A stretch of 45,739 nt of DNA from Nitrospinaceae bacterium (GTDB taxonomy: Bacteria; Nitrospinota; Nitrospinia; Nitrospinales; VA-1): contig JAJDBG010000036.1 of the NCBI GenBank assembly GCA_029261475.1, positions 1-45,739 on the forward strand, given 5' to 3'. Below are positions 8,960 through 15,904 of this stretch, in pieces. Each line of letters begins with the position of its first letter. The stretch's first letter is position 1. The position numbers were made by a program, and so were the translations under genes. The notes beneath the pieces are model-generated. The model was not told the origin of the DNA. It ran no database searches and was given only the letters and a program-made list of their open reading frames with translations.

Positions 8960-9846
8960 TCGTTTACTTCCTCAACAGTTTCATCGTCAGGCTCTTTCGG
9001 GATAAGACATCGGTGTGCGACCAAAGTCAGAATAAACTGGACAAGCATCACTACAGCAAGTGGATTGAGAATCGAATCGAGAAGATTGAACATACCGAAC
9101 AAGGCCAGGATAAAAAGGCAAAGTTCGTGTCCATTCCAACGCCAGAGTGAAACAAGCGGTCGAATGCTATCGCAAAACTGTATGCCTTGAGCCTCGGTCA
9201 ATACACGCTCAACAGCTCTGCCTTCACCTTCTGCATTATAAGCTTGCAGAGAAGACCAACGACCATGAAAAATCCATTGCTGGAATTGCAGATAGTAAAA
9301 ATACACTTTCAGAATTGCAGATTTATCATCGTTCCAACGATTGTAAGCACTGAGAATTTCGCGTCGCGCCCCATCACCGCCTTCCTGAACTTTAGCGGTG
9401 AAATACTGTTTGCAATAATCAAAAGAAATCGCCTTTAGAATTGAAAAAAACGTGATAACCGCAAGCGCAACCGAGTGATCGGGAAAAGCAATCCATAGCC
9501 CCCAGACCACAGCAAGGTATGCAATATAGCCGCCAATACCATCTAGTAAACGTCCCCACTCACTGGACAGCCCGGTAGCACGAGCCAACTGACCATCGAC
9601 ACAATCCAGAACCAACGAAAGCTCAAGACACACACCGCCCCAAAACATTCCGACAGGTGTTCCCTGAGCAAACGCCAAGCCAGAAACGATCCCCAATAGA
9701 ACGGAAACATAAGTCACCTGATTGGGAGTCACAGGGGTTTTTATGAGCCCATCTACAATCTTCGCAGACAGTGGGATGTGAAAATAGCGGTTGACCGGTT
9801 CCAGAATATCAAGCAAGACATGGTCGGTCGGTTTGGGAGTGGGCAT
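8956..9846 (-). CDS. CDP-alcohol phosphatidyltransferase family protein with a changed catalytic motif
   Basis: This 296-residue membrane protein probably transfers a phospho-alcohol between a CDP-linked donor and an acceptor. The family motif is D-x2-D-G-x2-A-R-x8-G-x3-D-x3-D. Here D81, D84, G85, A88, R89, G98 and D102 are all in place, but the fourth aspartate is glycine (G106; the sequence reads LLDGIGGYIAY). That residue is regarded as the catalytic base, so activity may be altered or lost. Hydrophobic segments surround the motif, and a long polar stretch (about 135-225) precedes the last helices. The gene lies in the ceramide operon between the reductase and the RND exporter. It could add a phosphorylated head group to ceramide, or make an ordinary phospholipid. 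Confidence 0.82.
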   Translation of the reverse strand: MPTPKPTDHVLLDILEPVNRYFHIPLSAKIVDGLIKTPVTPNQVTYVSVLLGIVSGLAFAQGTPVGMFWGGVCLELSLVLDCVDGQLARATGLSSEWGRLLDGIGGYIAYLAVVWGLWIAFPDHSVALAVITFFSILKAISFDYCKQYFTAKVQEGGDGARREILSAYNRWNDDKSAILKVYFYYLQFQQWIFHGRWSSLQAYNAEGEGRAVERVLTEAQGIQFCDSIRPLVSLWRWNGHELCLFILALFGMFNLLDSILNPLAVVMLVQFILTLVAHRCLIPKEPDDETVEEVNE

Positions 9847-9923
9847 ACGATTACTTTAAAAACATCTCTCTAGGGACTGTTGAAAGTCGTAAAACAAATT
9901 ATCTGATGGGGAAAACGCATTTT
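9847..9923. other. Gap with recurring AGGGACTGTTG motif
   Basis: The 77-base gap within the lipid operon holds TAGGGACTGTTGAAA (9871-9885), a near copy of 6394-6409. I see no terminator, so transcription probably continues through it. Confidence 0.35.
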
Positions 9924-10934
9924 TTATAGCCAATGTTGTTGACGATACCATGTCAGAGTGTTTTGCAAACCTGTGTTCAAATCATACATAGGCCGAAACT
10001 GGAATGTATCAAAAAACTTCTCCGAACTTGCAGTCCAGGCACTTTGACGAATATCAATCATCCTCTGCCGATCCAAAAGCGGCGCCGAGTCACGCAGAAC
10101 ATGAATAGCTTCCAGGAACAATGCCAAGGCCATCATCGCGCCTTCTGGAATTATGATTTTCCGCGCCTTTGTATCCAACACAGATAAGGCGGCCTGCGCC
10201 ACTTCATCCCACGAATAGTTTGAGCCGTCGGTGACAAAGAACACTTTATCTTCTACTTGCGGATTTTCCGCAACTGCGATCATCGCCCGCACAAGATCTG
10301 AAGAGTGAATGAGCGACAAATAACGTTCCTCTGCTCCAATTTGGATTTGCCATCCGCGAGCCAATTGTTTCAAATACTCGAAAAAATTTTTCTCTCTCGG
10401 ACCATAAACCACTGGAGGGCGCAGAACAGCCATCGGAAGTTCGTTTGCAAATTTCAGGGCAATTTTTTCGCCAGCTAATTTGGATTGACCGTAATGCGTG
10501 AGAGGTTGGCAAGGTGTATCCTCGTCGACTGTTCGCCCTGTATCAGCTGGCCCAACCGAAGCCAAACTACTCAAGTGAACAACCCCCTTTAATGTTTGCC
10601 CTGCGGTATCAACAGCAGAGCGATACAAAGATTCGCAGGCCAAAGCATTGCAACGGAAAAAATCGGCCCGGGTTTTGGCGATAGTGAGGCCTGCACAATG
10701 AAACAAATAGTTGGCACCATCTAAAAAACCCGTCGGCAACTCACTGGAATTCAGATCACCTGTGAATAGACGAATTCCGCTTGCACCGAGGTATTGCAGA
10801 GAGCTTGTCGACCTTACCAACAGTCGAACCTCACAACCGCGTTCCAACAGTGCATCGACCAAGTGTCCGCCAATGAATCCCGTTCCACCGGTTATGCAGA
10901 CGATGGCCCCATCCAGGTTTTCAGCTGACTTCAT
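9924..10934 (-). CDS. cerR: NAD-dependent epimerase/dehydratase (extended SDR), probable ceramide reductase
   Basis: An extended short-chain dehydrogenase with the NAD(P)-binding motif GGTGFIGG at residues 16-23, catalytic serines at about 122-123 and the Y148-x3-K152 pair (YGQSK). In the Caulobacter pathway an enzyme of this family (CerR) reduces the 3-keto group after N-acylation. The position here, directly after the ceramide-synthase-like gene, supports that role. I start at ATG 10934, which overlaps the preceding gene by 14 bases and gives 336 residues. The longer frame back to 11039 would place 35 unrelated residues before the Rossmann fold. On sequence alone it could be another sugar- or steroid-type dehydrogenase; the neighbours decide the call. 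Confidence 0.8.
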   Translation of the reverse strand: MKSAENLDGAIVCITGGTGFIGGHLVDALLERGCEVRLLVRSTSSLQYLGASGIRLFTGDLNSSELPTGFLDGANYLFHCAGLTIAKTRADFFRCNALACESLYRSAVDTAGQTLKGVVHLSSLASVGPADTGRTVDEDTPCQPLTHYGQSKLAGEKIALKFANELPMAVLRPPVVYGPREKNFFEYLKQLARGWQIQIGAEERYLSLIHSSDLVRAMIAVAENPQVEDKVFFVTDGSNYSWDEVAQAALSVLDTKARKIIIPEGAMMALALFLEAIHVLRDSAPLLDRQRMIDIRQSAWTASSEKFFDTFQFRPMYDLNTGLQNTLTWYRQQHWL

Positions 10935-12030
10935 ATATCCGATGGCGTTTGTACTCCCACCCTCCCAGTCGTCGTAAAGCCATGAGCATAGGCTCGTTGT
11001 CTTCCAGCATCCACGACATTTCACAATAAGGAACACCATTATCGAGAAACTCTTGAAACGTGTCGTGATACATCAAGACATCAATCCCTTGTCGCTGATA
11101 CTGTTTTTTTACTCCCAGAGTGAGCACGCGCCAAAACTTGACCTTGCGCAAGCCATACAAAAACTGCGCCCATCCAAACGGAAACAGCTTGCCTTTAAGA
11201 GATTTTAGAATTGGATTGATGTCTGGAATCGTCAACGAAAATCCCGCAGGCTGTCCCTCCACTTCCGCTATGAAACAATATCTTGGGTTCACAACTTTCT
11301 TCATCTCTTTTGCTGCAAACCAGAATTCCGCTTCAGACATGGGGGCAAATCCCCAATTGCGACTCCAGGCCGAATTATAAATATCCCAAATAGTTTGCAC
11401 TTCTTCTTCAAACCGACTCATGTCAAGTCTGCGCAAATTGAATCGATTGCGCAGCCGGATTTTTTTGGTAGCTCGGCTAAGGTACTCTGGAATTTTGTCT
11501 AGCTTCAACTTGAAAGATAACAAGTCCTTTACTTTTTCCAGCCCCCATTGCTCAAAAAAGTCTTTATAGAATGCAGGGTTGTATGGCATTCCAAAAGTAG
11601 GAGTGCTATCAAATCCCTCGACCAGCAAACCACATTCATGATTGGTTGAAAGATTCATCGGCCCACGAAGACAGTCGAATTTTTTTTCCCGGCTCCAGCT
11701 AAAGGCTTTGTCCAAAAGAAGCTTCGCTACATTGAAGTCTTCAACGCATTCGAACATCCCAAAAAAACCCGCACATTCGTTGTGAAATTCGTTATAGGTG
11801 CGGTCGTCAATCAACGCAATCCGGCCCACAGGTTTTCCATCTTGCAGGGCAAGATACAGTTCAACCTCAGCAGTATCAAAGAATGGATTTTTTGCAGGAT
11901 CGAAAAAAATCTTTCGTTCAAACTTTAGGGGAGAAACCCAATGGGGATCGTTGCGGTATAACAACCCAGGCATTTCAATGAAACACTCCAGGTCACGAGG
12001 ACCCGCAACCTTGACAAGCTCAATCGGCAT
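10921..12030 (-). CDS. bcerS: GNAT-like acyltransferase, probable bacterial ceramide synthase
   Basis: The 369-residue protein resembles the GNAT-family N-acyltransferases that serve as ceramide synthase in Caulobacter-type bacteria. The resemblance includes the N-terminal 'NDPHWVSPL..E' and 'KNPFFD.AE' stretches and a central GPMNLSTNHECGLLVEGF block from about residue 123. In the established pathway this enzyme acylates the amine of 3-ketosphinganine. It starts one base after the stop of the serine-palmitoyltransferase-like gene and overlaps the reductase gene by 14 bases, the tightest coupling in the run. Acyl-donor preference cannot be read from the sequence. The call combines family resemblance with operon context. 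Confidence 0.8.
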   Translation of the reverse strand: MPIELVKVAGPRDLECFIEMPGLLYRNDPHWVSPLKFERKIFFDPAKNPFFDTAEVELYLALQDGKPVGRIALIDDRTYNEFHNECAGFFGMFECVEDFNVAKLLLDKAFSWSREKKFDCLRGPMNLSTNHECGLLVEGFDSTPTFGMPYNPAFYKDFFEQWGLEKVKDLLSFKLKLDKIPEYLSRATKKIRLRNRFNLRRLDMSRFEEEVQTIWDIYNSAWSRNWGFAPMSEAEFWFAAKEMKKVVNPRYCFIAEVEGQPAGFSLTIPDINPILKSLKGKLFPFGWAQFLYGLRKVKFWRVLTLGVKKQYQRQGIDVLMYHDTFQEFLDNGVPYCEMSWMLEDNEPMLMALRRLGGWEYKRHRIYEVS

Positions 12031-12031
12031 A

Positions 12032-13369
12032 TTAGCGGGGGATGATACCTAATTCGACACCAAACTTTTTGAAAGAATTCAAAACGTAATCTAAATCTTC
12101 TCGCGAATGATTGGACATAAAGCTGGTGCGGATCATCGCCTGTTGCGATGGCACCACAGGAGAAACCGCTACGCCAGCAAACACGCCGTCTTCAAACAGC
12201 AATTGATTCATAAACAAAGTGAGTGCTTCGTCGCCTACTTTGATAGGCACAATAGGAACAACATTGTTGTTGACCTGGAAACCCATGTCAAAGAACCCCT
12301 TTTTGACATACGAGGTATTTTCTTGCAATTTTTCCTGCCGCCAAGGCTCGCTGATCATAATGTCCAGTGCCGCCAGAACTCCCGCAACAGAAGCAGGAGG
12401 CAAAGCCGCTGTGAAAATAAACGCAGAGGCTTTGTGGCGAATGTATTCCGTCACTTTTTTATTGGAAGAAATGAAGCCCCCGATTGAGCCGAGGCTCTTC
12501 GAGAAAGTTCCCATATAGAGGTCGATTTCTTTTTCCAGACTATAGTAACTCGCAACACCACGCCCGCCATCGCCCATCACACCCAGACCATGCGCCTCAT
12601 CAACCAGCACCACCGCGCCGTAATCCTTGGCGAGTTTGACGATTGCAGGCAAGTTGGCAATATCGCCACTCATACTGAATATGGTGTCTGTGATAATGAG
12701 TTTACCGGGAACATCGCGGTATTTTTTCAGATAGTATTCCAGATGCTCCATATCATTATGGTTATAGCGCATCGTTTTTCCTGGCGAGATAGCACACCCT
12801 TCATAAATACTGGCATGATTTTCGCGGTCGGAAAAGGCAACGTCTTTCCTGCCAAGGAGACAGCTGATCGTTCCCTGATTGGCTTGAAAACCCGTGGACA
12901 TTACGATTGAGTCTTCGCGTCCAAGGAAATCGGCGAGTTCAGTTTCAAGCCTTTTATGCAGACTGAGAGTACCGTTAAGAAAACGGCTTCCCGTACACCC
13001 TGCCCCAAAAAGATCGAGTGCTTTTTTGGCGGCTTCTACCACGCGAGGGTCTTGCGTCAAACCCAGGTAGTTATTAGTCGAAACCGTTACAACCTTTTTT
13101 CCCTCAATAACAACTTGAGAACCACTGGCTGCTTCAATTTCGCGGAAATAGGGATAGATCCCCAAAGCCTTGGCCTGATCAGGAGCGTCGTAGTTCTTGC
13201 ATTTTTCCAACAAACCATCATTGTTGTTAGCAGTCGAACGCAAATGAGCATTCTGAAAATCGAATTTGGTTTTTAAAAGGGAGATGATTTTATTTCGCTT
13301 ACGATGAAGCACATCGTCAACTTCATTGTCGTCAGCTATTTCACGTCTGATATCTTTCACAAAACTCAC
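12032..13369 (-). CDS. spt: Alpha-oxoamine synthase, probable serine palmitoyltransferase
   Basis: This PLP enzyme of 445 residues belongs to the family of serine palmitoyltransferase, KBL, BioF and HemA. Visible key residues are H185 (DRENHAS, stacks on PLP), D257 and H260 (VDEAHGLG), and the Schiff-base lysine K291 (TFSKSLGSIGG). It has about 60 extra N-terminal residues compared with BioF or KBL. Taken alone it could be 2-amino-3-ketobutyrate ligase or a BioF paralogue. Because a ceramide-synthase-like and a reductase-like gene follow immediately, I call it the enzyme condensing serine with a fatty acyl thioester to 3-ketosphinganine. No dedicated acyl carrier protein is encoded nearby. 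It is first in the minus-strand run, so its promoter should lie in 13370-13874. Confidence 0.85.
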   Translation of the reverse strand: MSFVKDIRREIADDNEVDDVLHRKRNKIISLLKTKFDFQNAHLRSTANNNDGLLEKCKNYDAPDQAKALGIYPYFREIEAASGSQVVIEGKKVVTVSTNNYLGLTQDPRVVEAAKKALDLFGAGCTGSRFLNGTLSLHKRLETELADFLGREDSIVMSTGFQANQGTISCLLGRKDVAFSDRENHASIYEGCAISPGKTMRYNHNDMEHLEYYLKKYRDVPGKLIITDTIFSMSGDIANLPAIVKLAKDYGAVVLVDEAHGLGVMGDGGRGVASYYSLEKEIDLYMGTFSKSLGSIGGFISSNKKVTEYIRHKASAFIFTAALPPASVAGVLAALDIMISEPWRQEKLQENTSYVKKGFFDMGFQVNNNVVPIVPIKVGDEALTLFMNQLLFEDGVFAGVAVSPVVPSQQAMIRTSFMSNHSREDLDYVLNSFKKFGVELGIIPR

Positions 13370-13874
13370 TAGGCTAAAATGGATAAGACCTACCTCCCAT
13401 TCTAAATGGCGGGTAGATCACTCTACCATTAACACCTTGAATCTGCAAGCCTAGTATGGTTTTTTCAATAAAATAAGGGAAAAACAATGGTGGAGAATAT
13501 TATGAGTACTTTCAATCATTATTTTTCCGCCCTCAAATATTCCCCTCCTAAGGAAAAGACGGTTCGCAATCCGCTCTAAGTCGAGCAGGAAAAATACCCC
13601 GCGCTCTCAAAATATTCTCTTTAGGCTATTGAAAATTATAGGTTTCCTTTTCAAACTTGAAAGAGAAATGCTGTTTATCGTATCATTAGCCACCCTGCTG
13701 ACTTGAAGGTTCTTACTTTTTCCAAGTTTCTATTTATCCTCGAAATAGTCAGCGAGGTTTTTCTCACCCTAGGATCGCGTAATATCTCTGTTGCTGAACG
13801 CAATAAAGCCATTGATAATTGCCTCTGGCAAAGTCTATAATCCAAGTTTGTCCCTAATTTACCCGCAGGAGCCC
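13370..13874. other. Divergent intergenic region between spt and hemE
   Basis: The 505-base spacer must hold the promoters of both the ceramide run (minus) and the haem genes (plus). I cannot point to convincing -35/-10 boxes. It contains one small ORF with a good ribosome binding site (13502-13579) and two AT-rich stretches. A sequence resembling a tRNA T-arm (GGTTCGCAATCC, from 13561) is not part of a tRNA. Confidence 0.5.
13502..13579 (+). CDS. Possible small protein or leader peptide (25 aa)
   Basis: ATG at 13502 is preceded at good spacing by GGTGGAG (13489-13495). The frame encodes 25 residues, with an aromatic N-terminal half and a basic end, and stops with TAA at 13577-13579. It lies about 300 bases upstream of hemE on the same strand. 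I recognise no family. A chance ORF is quite possible, and the ribosome binding site is the only real support. Confidence 0.25.
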   Translation: MSTFNHYFSALKYSPPKEKTVRNPL

Positions 13875-14921
13875 ATGGAAACCAATAACGAATATCGATT
13901 TTTGAAAGCATGCCGTGGCGAAGCCACTGACGTCACACCAATATGGTTCATGAGACAAGCAGGCCGCTACATGAAAGCCTATCGTGACTTGAAAGAAAAA
14001 CATACTTTTCTGGAAATGTGCCACACCCCCGAGCTGGCGGCAGAGGTAACTCTACAACCGCTGGATGTTCTGGGTGTCGATGCCGCAATCATCTTTGCGG
14101 ACATTTTACTTCCCCTGGAACCGATGGGAACGGGTCTGGAATTTGTCAAAGGCGATGGGCCGATGATACCCCGACCGGTAAAAACAGAGAAAGACATAGA
14201 CAACTTGCGTCCTGTCAACGCCAAAGAGCAAATGGGTTTCGTCGGCGATGCAATCAAAATCGTACAATCCGAGATCAGCGGCAAAATTCCTTTGATCGGC
14301 TTTGCCGGTGCCCCTTTCACTTTATGCAGTTACATGATTGAAGGTGGCAAGTCGAAAGAATTTAAAGACACTAAGATGATGATGCTCGAGCGACCTGATC
14401 TTTGGAAGAAATTAATGGACAAGGTATGCGTCGTCCTCATTGATTATTTGAAAATGCAGGTCGATGCCGGAGCGCAAGCTTTACAATTATTCGACAGCTG
14501 GGTCGGTTGCCTCAGCCCCTACGATTACGAACGCATGATCTTGCCTTACACCAAGCGTGTTATCGCAGGCGCACAAGAAACCGGAGTTCCCGTCATCAAC
14601 TTCAGCACCGGAACTTCTCCAATGCTCAATCTCGTCCAGCAAGCCGGTGGCGATGTCATCAGTTTCGACTGGAGAGTCAACCTCGACGATGCCTGGAAAA
14701 CTCTGGGACACGACCAACCCATTCAGGGGAATCTCGATCCCTCTGCGTTGATGGCACCTATTCCTGTTTTAAAAGAAAGAGTTCTCGATGTATTGCGCCG
14801 TGCGGAAGGACGACCGGGCCATATCTTCAATCTAGGCCACGGTATTTTCCAATTCACTCCAGTAGATCATGTCAAAGCTGTTGTGGACATGGTGCATGAA
14901 TACGAATACAAGAATGACTGA
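13875..14921 (+). CDS. hemE: Uroporphyrinogen decarboxylase
   Basis: HemE removes four carboxyl groups from uroporphyrinogen III to give coproporphyrinogen III in the cytoplasm. The signature WFMRQAGRYMKAYRD is at residues 24-38, with the substrate-binding arginines, and the conserved aspartate lies in FADILLPLEPMG. The C-terminal block GNLDPSALMAP and LGHGIFQFTPVDHV is also present. Length (348 residues) is normal for the family. The frame is open back to 13791, but I start at ATG 13875 because the family begins there and AGGAG stands just upstream (13867-13871). It overlaps hemH by eight bases, so the two are co-translated. Confidence 0.97.
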   Translation: METNNEYRFLKACRGEATDVTPIWFMRQAGRYMKAYRDLKEKHTFLEMCHTPELAAEVTLQPLDVLGVDAAIIFADILLPLEPMGTGLEFVKGDGPMIPRPVKTEKDIDNLRPVNAKEQMGFVGDAIKIVQSEISGKIPLIGFAGAPFTLCSYMIEGGKSKEFKDTKMMMLERPDLWKKLMDKVCVVLIDYLKMQVDAGAQALQLFDSWVGCLSPYDYERMILPYTKRVIAGAQETGVPVINFSTGTSPMLNLVQQAGGDVISFDWRVNLDDAWKTLGHDQPIQGNLDPSALMAPIPVLKERVLDVLRRAEGRPGHIFNLGHGIFQFTPVDHVKAVVDMVHEYEYKND

Positions 14922-15858
14922 TTCGGGAGCGGCAGAACCGCCGATTGGCGTTTTTTTAATGGCGCATGGAGCACCAAACAGCGTAGACGATATCCCCCAA
15001 TATTTAAAAAATATTCGCGGTGGAACCGAATCTTCGCAAGAAGTCGTGCAAATCATCAGTGATCGCTATTCGGCTATTGGTGGCAGTTCTCCATTACGGG
15101 AAATCACCACCGGTCAAGCCAAAGCCTTGGAAGATTTTTTGAACCAGGGAGAAGGCCCTCGCTTCAAAGTCTATTTTGGCATGAGAAACTGGAGTCCCTA
15201 TATCATCGACTCCGTTCGCCAAATGGTCGAAGACGGTGTTAAACAAGTTTGCGTCATGTGTCTGGCTCCGCAGTACAGCACATGGAGCACTGAGTTATAC
15301 TTCAAAGCCTTTCGCACTGCCCTGAAGGAATGCGGAGCACCTGAAATAGATACTCGATTTATCGGTAGCTGGGCCGATCACCCCCTTCTGATTGATGCTA
15401 TTGCCGACAGGTATCAGGTCGCTCAAAAGAAACTTCAAGATGAGGGCTGGGAAAAAATTTACACCATCTTCACCGTTCACAGCATTCCCTCTGAATCCTT
15501 GGATTACGGCGATCCTTACGCAAATGAATACGATAAAACAGTAAACGCACTGTTGCCCAAAATTTCTCCCGGAACATGGTTTCAAGCCTACCAAAGCCAG
15601 GGAATGATTCCTGTCCCCTGGCTTGGCCCCACGGTGGAGTCCACTCTCGATAAAGTAGCCCGCTACGGAAGACGCGCCGTTCTTATGGTCCCCGTGGGTT
15701 TCGTCTCTGACCACATCGAAGTTTTGTACGACATAGATATCGAGTTCAAGCAATATGCGGAAAAGCGGAAGCTGGAATTGCGCCGAACCGAGTCTCTGAA
15801 TCTTTCCCCTTTGTTCATAGAAGCCATGGCCTCCGTAGTTTGGGAAAATTTAGCATAG
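14914..15858 (+). CDS. hemH: Ferrochelatase (protoporphyrin or coproporphyrin type)
   Basis: This enzyme inserts ferrous iron into a porphyrin. Present are the metal-site histidine in TVHSIP, followed by GDPYANEY, and the glutamate in GFVSDHIEVLYDIDIEF, plus AIGGSSPLREIT and PWLGPTVEST. The start at ATG 14914 lies inside the last codons of hemE (overlap of eight bases) and gives 314 residues; an in-frame start further upstream is less likely. Several stretches look closer to the Bacillus-type coproporphyrin enzyme than to the E. coli protein, while the C terminus (RRTESLN..PLF) recalls the human protein. I therefore leave the substrate open. A CxxC-type iron-sulfur extension is absent. Confidence 0.95.
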   Translation: MTDSGAAEPPIGVFLMAHGAPNSVDDIPQYLKNIRGGTESSQEVVQIISDRYSAIGGSSPLREITTGQAKALEDFLNQGEGPRFKVYFGMRNWSPYIIDSVRQMVEDGVKQVCVMCLAPQYSTWSTELYFKAFRTALKECGAPEIDTRFIGSWADHPLLIDAIADRYQVAQKKLQDEGWEKIYTIFTVHSIPSESLDYGDPYANEYDKTVNALLPKISPGTWFQAYQSQGMIPVPWLGPTVESTLDKVARYGRRAVLMVPVGFVSDHIEVLYDIDIEFKQYAEKRKLELRRTESLNLSPLFIEAMASVVWENLA

Positions 15859-15904
15859 CTTCAGGTCTACCTGAACATCATCATCCACATCTAAACCAGA
15901 AAAT

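Noticed and set aside
10935-11039. N-terminal extension of 35 residues for the SDR protein
   Set aside because: It overlaps the ceramide-synthase-like gene and is unlike anything before a Rossmann fold; ATG 10934 fits better.
12032-13369. 2-amino-3-ketobutyrate CoA ligase (kbl) or BioF
   Set aside because: Same enzyme family, but no threonine dehydrogenase or biotin genes are adjacent, while ceramide-synthase- and reductase-like genes are directly coupled. Kept as the fallback call.
13561-13572. GGTTCGCAATCC, resembling a tRNA T-arm
   Set aside because: No matching acceptor, D- or anticodon stems are found around it; it lies in the end of a small ORF.
14507-14899. 130-codon frame inside hemE
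   Set aside because: Shadow of hemE in another frame, arginine/serine-rich composition typical of antisense or shifted reading.
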